DNA from: Methylobacterium soli
GTDB lineage: Bacteria; Pseudomonadota; Alphaproteobacteria; Rhizobiales; Beijerinckiaceae
Direction: 5' to 3'
NCBI RefSeq assembly: GCF_008806385.1
Contig: NZ_VZZK01000001.1
Coordinates: forward strand, 186,001-250,000
DNA length: 64,000 nt
The notes beneath the pieces are model-generated. The model was not told the origin of the DNA. It searched no databases and saw only the letters and a list, made by a program, of their open reading frames with translations. Below, one piece after another: positions 1 through 9,544 of the stretch; position 1 is the first letter of the stretch, and every line of letters begins with the position of its first letter. The position numbers and the translations under genes are program-made.

Positions 1-1545
<1,545 letters not shown>

Positions 1546-1747
1546 TGGATCTCACCTCCCCGTACCGGCGATCCGCCGCCCGCCTCGCGGCACGGCCTCG
1601 CCGAAACAGCGCCCTCCGGCCTGGACAGCCGCCGAGAGCCCCGGCGCCCTCGGGCCGCCGGTAGACGGGATGTGGTGTTGTAAATCGGCACCACAAGGGG
1701 GCGATCCAGGCTTGCTTTGCGGGGAATTTCAGGGTCACGCTCCGCGC

Positions 1748-2527
1748 ATGACCGCACGCCCCAGCTTCCGCATCTCCGCCCTCTACCGCTACCCGGTGAA
1801 GGGCCTCAGCCCCGAGCGCGTCGAGGCCGCGACTCTGGAGACGAGCGGCCACTTTCCGGGCGACCGGCTCTACGCCATCGAGAACGGCGATTCGGGCTTC
1901 AACGCCGTGGCGCCGCGCCATCAGCCCAAGACCAAATACGTGATGCTGATGCGCGACGAGGCCCTGGCGCGCCTGCGCACCCGCTACGACGAGGCGAGCC
2001 GGACGCTGACGGTCGAGACCGGCGACGGTCCTCCCCTCGCGGCCGATCTCGGCACGCAGGAGGGCCGGGCCGCGCTGGAGGACCTGATGCGAAAGCTGCT
2101 GCCGGAGGCGCTGCGCGGCGAGCCGCGCGTCCTCACGGCCCCTGCGCAGTACCGCTTCACCGATTCGCGGATCGGCTTCGTCTCGCTGATCAACCTCGCG
2201 AGCGTGCGCGCCATCGAGGATTTCGTCGGCGCGCCGGTCGATCCCCTGAGGTTTCGCGGCAACCTTCTGGTGGAGGGTCTGGAACCCTGGGCCGAGCTCG
2301 GCCTGGTGGGCGCGCTGCTCGAAGGGCCCGACGGCCTGCGCCTGCGCGTGACGCAACGCACGCAGCGCTGCGCCGCCACCAATGTCGACCCAGTGAGCGG
2401 CCTGCGCGATCTCGAGATCCCCTGGACCCTCGACGCGCGCCTCGGCCACCGCGATTGCGGCGTCTACGCGGAGGTCGTGGCCGGCGGCACCCTGCGCGAC
2501 GGCCACGCGCTCACGGTCGCCGCATGA
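1748..2527 (+). CDS. MOSC domain-containing protein (259 aa)
   Basis: MOSC proteins are relatives of the C-terminal domain of molybdenum-cofactor sulfurase and generally bind or carry sulfur for metal-sulfur chemistry. The N-terminus reads LYRYPVKGLSPE, the usual MOSC_N barrel opening. The MOSC core follows from about residue 120, with FRGNLLVEGLEPWAE and a conserved Cys in QRCAATNVDP near residue 210, the position expected to carry the persulfide. Length is normal for a single-domain MOSC protein. ATG at 1748 is chosen because the conserved N-terminal domain begins about ten residues later; a longer open frame upstream has no similarity. The gene is divergent from clpB. The exact substrate cannot be inferred. 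Confidence 0.88.
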   Translation: MTARPSFRISALYRYPVKGLSPERVEAATLETSGHFPGDRLYAIENGDSGFNAVAPRHQPKTKYVMLMRDEALARLRTRYDEASRTLTVETGDGPPLAADLGTQEGRAALEDLMRKLLPEALRGEPRVLTAPAQYRFTDSRIGFVSLINLASVRAIEDFVGAPVDPLRFRGNLLVEGLEPWAELGLVGALLEGPDGLRLRVTQRTQRCAATNVDPVSGLRDLEIPWTLDARLGHRDCGVYAEVVAGGTLRDGHALTVAA

Positions 2528-2551
2528 GCGGCGACCGCCTCGGGGCGCCAC

Positions 2552-2797
2552 TCAGGAGGCGTGGTCGGCCGTGCGCACGGGGGATGATTCGGCGTGGCGG
2601 CGCTCGCAGGTGATCTTCAGGTAGCGCTGGTCGCCGCCGGGAAAGCCGGCCGCCGCCGCCATGGTCTGGGCATGCAGCAGCCACTCCATCGGGGTGCGGG
2701 CGGGGGCCACGATGACATCGAGCGCCGTGTCGCGCGAGCAATCCTGGGCCAGCAGCGTTCCGGCGCAAACGAGCGCGACCGAGAGCAGTTCAGACAT
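2552..2797 (-). CDS. Small hypothetical protein, probably exported (81 aa)
   Basis: I do not recognise a family. The start at 2797 is decided by a textbook ribosome binding site, CAGGAGG, five bases upstream. The first 18 residues (MSELLSVALVCAGTLLAQ) are hydrophobic and could act as a signal or anchor. Two cysteines follow, at about 20 (QDCSRD) and about 63 (KITCERR), spaced so that an exported protein could form a disulfide. The middle part, APARTPMEWLLHAQ, is well-behaved coding sequence. The gene is convergent with the MOSC gene (25 nt apart) and stands alone. Function unknown. Confidence 0.7.
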   Translation of the reverse strand: MSELLSVALVCAGTLLAQDCSRDTALDVIVAPARTPMEWLLHAQTMAAAAGFPGGDQRYLKITCERRHAESSPVRTADHAS

Positions 2798-2905
2798 GAC
2801 GGACCTCCTGTTCGAATGGTCGAAAGGTCCGCGGTGGTGCTCTGGCGTGGAGCCGCCGCGTGATGATTGGCCTGGCGCGTTCCCCACTCGTCTCGTTGTT
2901 CGATG

Positions 2906-2927
2906 AAGGCCGGTTCGTGCCGGCCTT
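2906..2927 (-). terminator. Hairpin, possible terminator of the 3022-3231 gene
   Basis: AAGGCCGG, six-base loop, CCGGCCTT: a perfect 8-bp stem about 95 nt downstream of the reverse-strand gene ending at 3022 and upstream of the start at 2797. Read on the reverse strand it has no long U-run, so it is a weak intrinsic terminator at best. Confidence 0.4.
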
Positions 2928-3021
2928 GTCTGTTACGCCCCTCACGGACGCCCGCCTGGACCGGCTTGCGTCACCGGCTCCCGCGAGCGTCGAGGCTCGG
3001 CGAAGGCCTGTCCGGCTTCCG

Positions 3022-3231
3022 TCAGTCGCGGGTCGCGAGCCAGGTCGGCTCCGGATCCTCGTTCGGCATCAGGGCCGCGACCGCGTCGAGATCGACCGTG
3101 TAGTGCTGGGTCAGGAGTTGCCAGATCTCGGCCTTCGAGCCCGCTTTCCGTCTGAGACCATCGAGGGCGATCGAGAGATGGTTCGGGCTGGTCAGCGTCG
3201 GGCGGGCGACGAGGGGATCGGCGTTGAGCAT
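3022..3231 (-). CDS. Small hypothetical protein (69 aa)
   Basis: Not recognised. The peptide starts MLNADPLVARPTLTSPN and contains an amphipathic central segment (SIALDGLRRKAGSKAEIWQL) and an acidic C-terminal third (MPNEDPEPTWLATRD). No signal peptide or membrane helix is visible. Composition is that of a real soluble protein rather than a shadow frame: no Arg/Pro runs, and a balanced set of residues. An AGGATCC stretch 11-12 bases upstream of the ATG is a poor ribosome binding site. It stands alone between a weak hairpin and a long gene-poor region. Function unknown. Confidence 0.55.
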   Translation of the reverse strand: MLNADPLVARPTLTSPNHLSIALDGLRRKAGSKAEIWQLLTQHYTVDLDAVAALMPNEDPEPTWLATRD

Positions 3232-3905
3232 CGGTCTCAGGATCCTGTTCGGTCGGTACAGAATCGGACCCTATGGTTAACGAAGTGTTGACAATGTTGG
3301 CGGCCCAACCCGCCGTCGATCGCCCGATCGACGACTGGTACAATCAAGCATTGCAGAGTGCATCGGGGTTAGGCCGCGTCAGCGCAACCTTTCACTCCAC
3401 TTGAGGCCGCGTCGGCGAAGGCGGAAATTGGGGGCGTCCGCAGCGACCAGGGTCGGAACAATCGGCGCTTTTTCAGCGTCGCGCGCCTCCGGCAGCCCGG
3501 GAGGGTGTCTTGGGTGGGCGCACCGCTCCCCAATCCCTGATTGTCGTGAACGGGTGAAAAGATTTTTCGGATCGGCGAACCGGGCCTACCGGAAAAGCCG
3601 GATGGGCGAGCCGGCGGAGCGAAGCCGGCGCCGTCACCCGGGCGGGCTCGATCGGAGGGCGCCGCCAGGACGCGGCCACGCGGGAGCAAGATTCGGCGCC
3701 AAGATACCCCGCCAAGATACCGTGCCAAAACTCCGCGCGAAGGTTTCGCCGTGACATCGCGAAAAGGGGTCCGACGCGATTTTGCGCAGATCAGACTTCG
3801 CAGGGGAGCGCCGCTCATGTAGAAGGCCGCCCGCATCCACCATCCATTTCGCGCCATCCATTTCGCGCCGTCGATCTTGTCGCCACCGGCTCTCAGAGGA
3901 CCACG
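3232..3905. other. Gene-poor 674-bp region upstream of argB with short tandem repeats
   Basis: I find no convincing gene. The longest open frames (for example 3401-3754 on the forward strand) are Arg/Pro/Ser-rich and look like shadow frames. The region carries two short tandem duplications: a 13-bp unit starting GCCAAGATACC at 3698 and 3711, and a 14-bp unit CATCCATTTCGCGC at 3841 and 3855. It must contain the promoter of argB and of the small reverse gene ending at 3022. Confidence 0.6.
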
Positions 3906-4799
3906 ATGACCGACCTGCCGAACGTGCATGTGCGCGCCGAAGTCCTGGCCCAGGCCCTGCCGCACATGCAGCGCTACGATCAGGAGATCGTGGTCATCAA
4001 GTATGGCGGCCACGCCATGGGCGACCGGGCCGCCGCCGAGGATTTCGCCGAGGACGTGGTCCTGCTTGAGCAATCCGGCCTGAAGCCCATCGTGGTCCAT
4101 GGCGGAGGGCCGCAGATCGGCCGGATGCTGGAGCGCCTCGGCATCCAATCCGAGTTTCGCGGCGGTCTCCGGGTCACCGACGAGGCCACCGTCGAGGTGG
4201 TCGAGATGGTGCTGGCCGGCTCCATCAACAAGCAGATCGTCGGCTGGATCTCGGCCGAGGGCGGGCGCGCCATCGGGCTCTGCGGCAAGGACGGCAACAT
4301 GGTGCGGGCCAAGCGCGCGCTCCGCACCGTCAAGGATCCGGACAGCCAGGAGGAGAAGGCCCTCGACCTCGGCCTCGTCGGCGAGCCCGAGCATGTCGAG
4401 CGCGGCGTCCTTGACGCGGTGCTCAAGGCCGAGCTGATCCCGGTCCTGGCCCCCGTGGCCTACGGGGCGGACGGGCAGACCTACAACGTCAATGCCGACA
4501 CCTTCTCGGGGGCGATCGCGGGGGCGCTCCGGGCCAAGCGCCTGCTCCTCCTCACCGACGTGCCGGGCGTCCTCGACAAGGACAAGAACCTGATTCCCGA
4601 ACTGACGGTGGAGGATTGCCGCCGCCTGATCGCGGACGGCACCATCACGGGCGGCATGATCCCCAAGGTCGAGACCTGCATCTACGCCATCGACCAGGGC
4701 GTCGAGGCGGTGGTCATCCTCGACGGCAAGGTCAACCACGCGGTGCTGCTGGAGCTCTTCACCGATTACGGCGCCGGCACCCTGATCCGGCGCCGTTGA
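3906..4799 (+). CDS. argB: Acetylglutamate kinase (297 aa)
   Basis: Phosphorylates N-acetyl-L-glutamate with ATP, the second step of arginine synthesis, in the cytoplasm. Amino-acid-kinase fold with the nucleotide-binding segment [13 protein letters not shown] near residue 25, the acetylglutamate-binding [13 protein letters not shown] near 65, the GKDGNMVRA segment, [14 protein letters not shown], and the C-terminal [10 protein letters not shown] with a conserved lysine. Length and order match the arginine-sensitive (longer N-terminal helix) ArgB type. ATG at 3906 is right for the family. A strong hairpin directly follows the stop, so argB is likely transcribed alone from the long upstream region. 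Confidence 0.97.
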   Translation: MTDLPNVHVRAEVLAQALPHMQRYDQEIVVIKYGGHAMGDRAAAEDFAEDVVLLEQSGLKPIVVHGGGPQIGRMLERLGIQSEFRGGLRVTDEATVEVVEMVLAGSINKQIVGWISAEGGRAIGLCGKDGNMVRAKRALRTVKDPDSQEEKALDLGLVGEPEHVERGVLDAVLKAELIPVLAPVAYGADGQTYNVNADTFSGAIAGALRAKRLLLLTDVPGVLDKDKNLIPELTVEDCRRLIADGTITGGMIPKVETCIYAIDQGVEAVVILDGKVNHAVLLELFTDYGAGTLIRRR

Positions 4800-4801
4800 G
4801 G

Positions 4802-4830
4802 CGCCTCACGGGCTCGCGAGCCCGGAGGCG
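4802..4830 (+). terminator. Intrinsic terminator after argB
   Basis: CGCCTC, one bulged A, then the 16-nt palindrome CGGGCTCGCGAGCCCG, then GAGGCG: a stem of 14 pairs immediately after the argB stop codon, followed by GTTTGCTTTC. Position and strength fit transcription termination. Confidence 0.7.
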
Positions 4831-4911
4831 GTTTGCTTTCGCGGCCAAGGCATCCATCTTACACTGCCCTGGCCGCGCAAGCCCGCGCGGCGGTCACGAA
4901 ACGCGAGAGCC

Positions 4912-5685
4912 TTGTTCCTTCCAGGCGAGAGCCACTTCACCACGGTCGAGTCCCGCGGCTTCCGAGATGTCGACACCTGGGTCTTCGACCTCGACAATAC
5001 GCTGTATCCGAGCGACGCACGGGTCTGGCCGCAGGTCGACGAGCGCATCACCCTCTACGTCATGCGCCTCTACGGGCTCGATGGGCTCTCGGCCCGCGCC
5101 CTGCAGAAGCATTTCTATCATCGCTACGGGACGACCCTGAAGGCCTTGATGGTCGAGGCGCAGGTGGACCCGCACGACTTCCTCGATTTCGCCCACGACA
5201 TCGATCACTCGACGATCAAGCTCGACCAGGCCCTCGGCGACGCCATCGAGCGCCTGCCCGGGCGCAAGCTGATCCTCACCAACGGCTCGCGCCGGCACGC
5301 CGAGAACGTGGCGGCCAAGCTCGGCATCCTCGACCATTTCGAGGACGTGTTCGACATCGCGGCGGCGGATTTCGTGCCCAAGCCCGAGCGCTCGACCTAC
5401 GAGCGCTTCCTCGCACGCCACGGCGTCGACCCGCGCCGCTCCGCCCTGTTCGAGGACATCGCCCGCAACCTCGTCGTTCCGCACGAACTCGGCATGACCA
5501 CGGTGCTGGTGGTGCCCCGCGTGATCGACCCGTTCCGCGAGGCCTTCGAGCAGGAGGCGGTGCGCGAGGCGCATATCGACCACATCACCAACGATCTGGC
5601 GGCCTTCCTGGAGGAATGCGTCTTCCCGGTCTCGGGCGAGGTCCCGGTTCCTGGCGAGGTCCCGGTTCCTGGCGAAGGCCGGTGA
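4912..5685 (+). CDS. HAD-superfamily pyrimidine 5'-nucleotidase-like phosphatase (257 aa)
   Basis: Haloacid dehalogenase-type hydrolase, expected to dephosphorylate pyrimidine nucleoside monophosphates or similar small phosphoesters in the cytoplasm. Motif I is FDLDNTLYP (catalytic aspartates near residues 25-27), motif II is LILTNGSRRHAEN, motif III the lysine in FVPKPERSTYERF, and motif IV is ALFEDIARNLVVPHELG. This pattern matches the PPM/SSM1 pyrimidine nucleotidase group. No ATG precedes the conserved core; TTG at 4912 is the only usable initiator. The C-terminus ends in a duplicated VPVPGE motif from an 18-bp tandem repeat. The stop overlaps the GTG of the next gene (GTGA), so the two are translationally coupled. 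Confidence 0.88.
   Translation: MFLPGESHFTTVESRGFRDVDTWVFDLDNTLYPSDARVWPQVDERITLYVMRLYGLDGLSARALQKHFYHRYGTTLKALMVEAQVDPHDFLDFAHDIDHSTIKLDQALGDAIERLPGRKLILTNGSRRHAENVAAKLGILDHFEDVFDIAAADFVPKPERSTYERFLARHGVDPRRSALFEDIARNLVVPHELGMTTVLVVPRVIDPFREAFEQEAVREAHIDHITNDLAAFLEECVFPVSGEVPVPGEVPVPGEGR
5641..5676 (+). repeat. 18-bp tandem repeat at the 3' end of the HAD gene (2 copies)
   Basis: GTCCCGGTTCCTGGCGAG occurs at 5641-5658 and again with one change at 5659-5676. It encodes the tail VPVPGE twice and lies just before the overlapping start of the metalloprotease gene. It probably arose by slippage. Confidence 0.85.
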
Positions 5686-6131
5686 CGCGGGGCACGCCCG
5701 CGCGGGATCTCGCGGAGGCCAAGGTCCCGAGCCTCGCGGAGGCCAAGGCCCCGAGCCTCGCGGCCATCGAGGAACTGGCGCTCGAGGCCTTCGCGCAGCT
5801 GCCCGAGGCGTTCCGCAGGCTCGCGGCCGGCGTGCGCATCGTGGTCGAGGATTTCCCCGACGAAGAGACCCTGACCGAGATGGCGTGCGAGAGCGAGTTC
5901 GACCTGCTCGGCCTCTTCCGGGGCATCGGGCTCGCGCAGGCCGGCGAGGTGGTGACCGGCCAGATGCCCAACATGGTCTGGCTCTACCGGCGCCCGCTCC
6001 TCGATTACTGGGCGGAGCACGACGAGACCCTCGGCCACCTCGTCACCCACGTCCTGGTCCACGAGATCGGCCACCATGTCGGCCTGTCGGATGCCGACAT
6101 GGCGGCGATCGAGGCGGCGGCCGAGATCTAG
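5682..6131 (+). CDS. Zincin-like metallopeptidase, DUF1025 family (149 aa)
   Basis: Small putative zinc metallopeptidase of the DUF1025/zincin-like group. Features seen: an acidic FPDEETLTEMACESEFDLLG region, NMVWLYRRPLLDYW, and the metal site HVLVHEIGHHVGLSDADM, which contains the HExxH signature with a further acidic residue downstream. The usual family members are 120-150 aa, so this is full length. GTG at 5682 overlaps the HAD stop codon (GTGA), so translation is coupled to the phosphatase. The first 25 residues include a two-copy repeat, LAEAKVPS then LAEAKAPS, outside the conserved core. Substrate unknown; the pairing with a nucleotidase is not something I can explain. Confidence 0.85.
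   Translation: MTRGTPARDLAEAKVPSLAEAKAPSLAAIEELALEAFAQLPEAFRRLAAGVRIVVEDFPDEETLTEMACESEFDLLGLFRGIGLAQAGEVVTGQMPNMVWLYRRPLLDYWAEHDETLGHLVTHVLVHEIGHHVGLSDADMAAIEAAAEI
5709..5756 (+). repeat. 24-bp tandem repeat at the 5' end of the zincin gene (2 copies)
   Basis: A 24-bp unit beginning CTCGCGGAGGCCAAGG is present at 5709-5732 and 5733-5756, with the start of a third copy. It encodes LAEAKVPS/LAEAKAPS. It is unrelated in sequence to the 18-bp repeat 30 bp upstream, so the gene junction holds two separate slippage events. Confidence 0.85.
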
Positions 6132-6421
6132 CTAGAGCCGCGCCCGATCGCGTTGCAACGGGCTGGAAAATCGGCAGCCCCGGTTCGGTTCGGCGCGACG
6201 GACCCCCTCTCCCGTGCGGGAGAGGGTTGGGGTGAGGGATGAGCGCCGTCAGGATGGAGCATACGGTCGTATCGCCGACCGGGCGCCGATCGGGCGCACC
6301 TCGTTCTGAAAGTTCTCGACCCTCACCCTGTCCCTCTCCCGCACGGGAGAGGGGATCCGCGCCCGCTTCGGCACGGGCGCGGCCGACGGTCCCGTCGCAA
6401 CGCGATCGGGAACAGCTCTAG
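6132..6421. repeat. 290-bp nested inverted repeat with two REP-like palindromes
   Basis: The outer arms begin CTAGAGC at 6132 and, read on the reverse strand, at 6421. They share the core CCCGATCGCGTTG and the following CGGG, with a few mismatches. Inside are two copies, in opposite orientation, of a 22-nt palindrome (CCCTCTCCC, 4-nt centre, GGGAGAGGG) at 6205-6226 and 6332-6353. These are linked to GGTTGGGGTGAGGG on one side and CCCTCACCC on the other. The element fills the whole gap between two convergent genes and ends inside the stop codon of the next gene. It is probably a REP/MITE-like repeat that also acts as a bidirectional terminator. Confidence 0.75.
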
Positions 6422-7656
6422 GCGTCGGGCTGCTCCCGCACCCGCCGGAGCAGGCTGATCTTCGGGCGCCGGGAGCGGAACTGGCCGCGCTCGATCGCGA
6501 TGAAGACCAGCACCGTGATGGCGAGCGTCGTGAGCCACCACATCACCGTGAGGCCGACGCCCACGCAGGCGATCGTGAAGGCGGTCGCGAAGGCCGCCAT
6601 CGCGCCGGGCACGAGGGCCGGCGCGTCGCGGCCGCTGCGCCGGACCGAGGCGTAGAGCGCGAAGGCCGCCGCCAGCGCGCCGACGATCCCGAGCTCGTAC
6701 CAGAACTCGAACAGCATCGTGGTCGGGGCGTTGGCCGGCAGCAGGCCAACGAAGCGCCCGCGCAACGCCGTCTCGAAGCCGTGCCCCGTCACCAGCCGCA
6801 TCGGCTCGGTGGTCACGACCTTCTGCCAGGCCTTGAGCGAGAGCACGCCCGGCGAGACCGGCCCGAACAGGGCCGCGCCGATCGGGCGCGCCACGAAGGG
6901 CAGGAGCGGCGCCAGCGCCAGCAGCAGCGCCGAGAGCCCGGCCGTCACCGCGATGCCGAGGCTCGCGCGGACGCTCGTCAGCGCGAAGGCGAGCGCCCCG
7001 ATGGCGAGCGCCACGATCTGCGTCGAGTTCGGCGAGACCGCGAGGGCGGCCGCCACCACGAGGGCGGTGGCCAGGGCCTCGCGGTCGCGGTGGCGCGAGC
7101 GCAGCCAGGCGACGGCGGGCCAGACCAGGAGGGCCAGGAGCGTCAGGCCCCGGTCGAGGGCGTTGTCCTCCTCCGGGCTGCCGCGCATCAGGCTGTCGCC
7201 GAAGACCCCGATCATGATCGCCACGATGGCGGCCGCCGTCACCCCGAGGGGGAGCAGATAGAGGTTGGCCGAGCGCATCCGGTCCGGCAGGGCGAGGTAG
7301 CCCGCGAGCGTCAGCAGGATGGTGGCGACGAGGTTCAGGAGCCGCTCGGTCGCCTGGCCCGGGAACGGCGTCCAGATCAGCGACAGGGCCGACCACAGGA
7401 TCACCAGGATGCCGGCCAGGAAGGCCGGCGCCTTGATGAGTTGCGCGGCGGCGGGCCAGAGCGGACGCTGGCGGTTGTCGATGGCGCTGGCGAGGATCAG
7501 CAGGATCACGGCGATCGGGCCGAGCACCACGGTGGCGCGGCGCGCCACCTGCGCCACCACGGGCACGATCACGAACAGGCCGAAGAAGCCGACGCGGCGC
7601 AGGAGGGCCGCTGCATCGAGCGCTGGATCGACGGTGGGGTTGGACGCGCGCGCCAT
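6418..7656 (-). CDS. O-antigen ligase/polymerase-like integral membrane protein (412 aa)
   Basis: Polytopic inner-membrane protein of the WaaL/Wzy type, which joins or polymerises surface polysaccharide on the periplasmic side. About ten hydrophobic helices alternate with short polar loops. The large periplasmic loop near residues 265-320 includes EPMRLVTGHGFETALRGRF, where the GHGF segment resembles the conserved His region of O-antigen ligases, and NAPTTMLFEFWYELGIVG follows as the usual helix after that loop. Start ATG at 7656. No other polysaccharide gene is adjacent, so the glycan handled is unknown and a different ligase-fold substrate is possible. Confidence 0.72.
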   Translation of the reverse strand: MARASNPTVDPALDAAALLRRVGFFGLFVIVPVVAQVARRATVVLGPIAVILLILASAIDNRQRPLWPAAAQLIKAPAFLAGILVILWSALSLIWTPFPGQATERLLNLVATILLTLAGYLALPDRMRSANLYLLPLGVTAAAIVAIMIGVFGDSLMRGSPEEDNALDRGLTLLALLVWPAVAWLRSRHRDREALATALVVAAALAVSPNSTQIVALAIGALAFALTSVRASLGIAVTAGLSALLLALAPLLPFVARPIGAALFGPVSPGVLSLKAWQKVVTTEPMRLVTGHGFETALRGRFVGLLPANAPTTMLFEFWYELGIVGALAAAFALYASVRRSGRDAPALVPGAMAAFATAFTIACVGVGLTVMWWLTTLAITVLVFIAIERGQFRSRRPKISLLRRVREQPDA

Positions 7657-7818
7657 GATGCGACTGACAGACCGTGAGCCGGCGCGGGGGCCTCGTCGTC
7701 CGCGCGCGTGCTCTACCCTCGTAGTTCAGCTGCACCGGTGCCGCTGTAGACCCCGGGCAACACATGATGTCACAACGGCGGGCGCCTGTGCAGGCCACCC
7801 ATGCGCGCAAGGCGCCGC

Positions 7819-8343
7819 TCAGGCGACCCGCGGCTCGCTGCGGGAACGCCGCCGGGTCATCCGGCGGCCGAGATCCGAGAGGACGCGCCAGCCGCCCCAG
7901 CTCGCCAGGAAGCCGAGGAGCCCGGCCACGAGGCCGTCCGTCGTCGTCGGCACGGCGGGGCTGAAATCCTGATAGGTGGCGCGGGCGAGCGACAGGTCCG
8001 GGTCGCGGATCACCGTCGCGAGCTTGCCCAAGGGGCTCGTCGCCTCCGCGAGGGCCTGCTGCTGGGCCGTGAGCCGGGCGAGGCGCTCGATGTCGGTGCG
8101 CGCGGCCTCGCCGCGCCGGGCCACGAGGGCGTCGGCATTGCCGCGCAGCCGGTCGACGGCGCCGTCGCGGCTGGTGCCGGTGGCGCGGGCATCCGCCTCG
8201 AGGGACTGCACCGAGCGGCGCAGCTCGTCCACGGTGCCGCCGAGGCGCTGGGCGTATTGCTGCGCGAATTCGGGGCCCTGCGCGGCGATCACGCCGCCGA
8301 GGAGCCCGAGCGCGAGGCCGAGGGTGCGGATCACACGAAACAC
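7819..8343 (-). CDS. DUF2937 family membrane protein (174 aa)
   Basis: Uncharacterised protein of the DUF2937 family. The N-terminus FRVIRTLGLALGLLGGVIAA is a membrane helix, followed by PEFAQQYAQRLGGTVDEL, the family's signature opening, then a long helical, Arg/Glu-rich region (about residues 45-120), and a second hydrophobic helix near 145 (LVAGLLGFLASWGGW) before a basic tail. GTG at 8343 is preferred: GGAGG sits eight bases upstream, whereas the longer TTG start at 8361 places that sequence inside the coding region. Two membrane spans with a periplasmic helical domain are likely. Function unknown. Confidence 0.8.
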   Translation of the reverse strand: MFRVIRTLGLALGLLGGVIAAQGPEFAQQYAQRLGGTVDELRRSVQSLEADARATGTSRDGAVDRLRGNADALVARRGEAARTDIERLARLTAQQQALAEATSPLGKLATVIRDPDLSLARATYQDFSPAVPTTTDGLVAGLLGFLASWGGWRVLSDLGRRMTRRRSRSEPRVA

Positions 8344-8431
8344 GAACGGCACCTCCGCCAATCGACGCTGAGCGAGAAGAGCACGACCGGGGGCAAGGTT
8401 CCAGGCACGGCTCAGGTTCTGGGGCGGCGCC

Positions 8432-9448
8432 TCAGCCCGGCAGCGTCAGCAGCCCCGCCTCCCCGTCCGCGCAGCCGAAGGCGAGGCGTGCGCCCCGGGC
8501 GTCCCAGGCCAGCGCCGTCACGCCGCTGCCCTTGCGGGCCGGGCGCACCAGGAGCTCGGAGGCGTCCGTGAAGCGCACGAGCAGGATGCAGCCATCCTCG
8601 TAGCCCATCGCCAGGACCGGGACCTTCGGGTGGAAGGCCACGCGCGAGACCCGGGCCGGGCGCACGCCGCACTCGCGCGGCGCCTTGCCGGTGGGGCCCT
8701 CCTTCGAATCGAACGGCCAGACGATGGTGGCCTCCGCCCCGCTCGTCGCGAGCCAGTGCCCGTCCGACGACCACGAGACCGAGCGGACCTTGCCCGGGTA
8801 GCCCGACATCCGCATGTGCCCGCGGTCCGGCTGCAGGCGCCAGCCGTGGAGGGCATTCTCCTGCATCGTCGTGATGACGAAACGCCCGTCCGGCGACCAC
8901 GTCACGTCGATATGCGAGCCCTTCCACTCGATCACCTCGGGGGCCGCCTCGTGGTTCGGGTACCAGAGGCTGACGCCGTTGTAATGGGCCACCGCCAGCC
9001 GGTAGCCCTTCGGCGCGAAGGCGAGGCCGCGCGCGGTCGAGGGCGCCGTGAGCGTGCGCTCGCGGCCCTTGGCGTCGCGCGCCGTCACGGCGCGGCCGGC
9101 CGCGTAGGCGAGCCCGCCATCCGCGTGCAGGGCCAGCGCGTCGATCCAGGCCCCGCCCCGGGCGGTCGCGACCGCGCTGAGCCGCCCGTCGGCGCGGATC
9201 TCGACCACGCGCCCGTCATCCCCCCCGGTGACGAGCCGGCCGGAATCGCCCGCCGCCACCAGGATGCTCCCGTCGGGATGGGCGGCAACGTCCTGCGCCG
9301 CGCCGTCGCGCACCAACTGAACGCGCCCGTCCCCGAGGGCGAGGGCCAGCGTGTCCTTGAGCCAGTGGGCCGCCGTGACGTGGGCGCCCGCCTGGATCGG
9401 CGCGACGTGGCTCGTGAGCGAGGTGGCGGGGCTGGCGTTGGAGCTCAT
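8432..9448 (-). CDS. WD40 repeat protein (338 aa)
   Basis: Beta-propeller protein, likely a cytoplasmic scaffold. Repeated blades are visible: GRLVTGGDDGRVVEI, LAVAHYNGVSLWYP, HIDVTWSPDGRFVITTMQEN, VRSVSWSSDGHWLATSG, VSRVAFHPKVPVLAMGYEDG and VTALAWDARGARLAFGCADG, about one every 40 residues, giving roughly seven blades. No signal peptide and no enzymatic domain. The gene is read in the same direction as its DUF2937 neighbour, 88 nt away, with no evidence of a shared operator. In alphaproteobacteria this compact WD40 type is common, but its partner is not known. Confidence 0.88.
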   Translation of the reverse strand: MSSNASPATSLTSHVAPIQAGAHVTAAHWLKDTLALALGDGRVQLVRDGAAQDVAAHPDGSILVAAGDSGRLVTGGDDGRVVEIRADGRLSAVATARGGAWIDALALHADGGLAYAAGRAVTARDAKGRERTLTAPSTARGLAFAPKGYRLAVAHYNGVSLWYPNHEAAPEVIEWKGSHIDVTWSPDGRFVITTMQENALHGWRLQPDRGHMRMSGYPGKVRSVSWSSDGHWLATSGAEATIVWPFDSKEGPTGKAPRECGVRPARVSRVAFHPKVPVLAMGYEDGCILLVRFTDASELLVRPARKGSGVTALAWDARGARLAFGCADGEAGLLTLPG

Positions 9449-9544
9449 GCGCAGAAAGCCTTGAGGAGCGGGAAGCCGTGAGGAGCAAGGATAGGTGTCA
9501 ACGTCCCGTCGGGGAGAACCCCCGAGGCGGGATCGGGTGCGGCG

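Noticed and set aside
3401..3754. A 117-codon frame upstream of argB
   Set aside because: Arg/Ser/Pro-rich, no ribosome binding site, no motif; crosses the tandem repeats.
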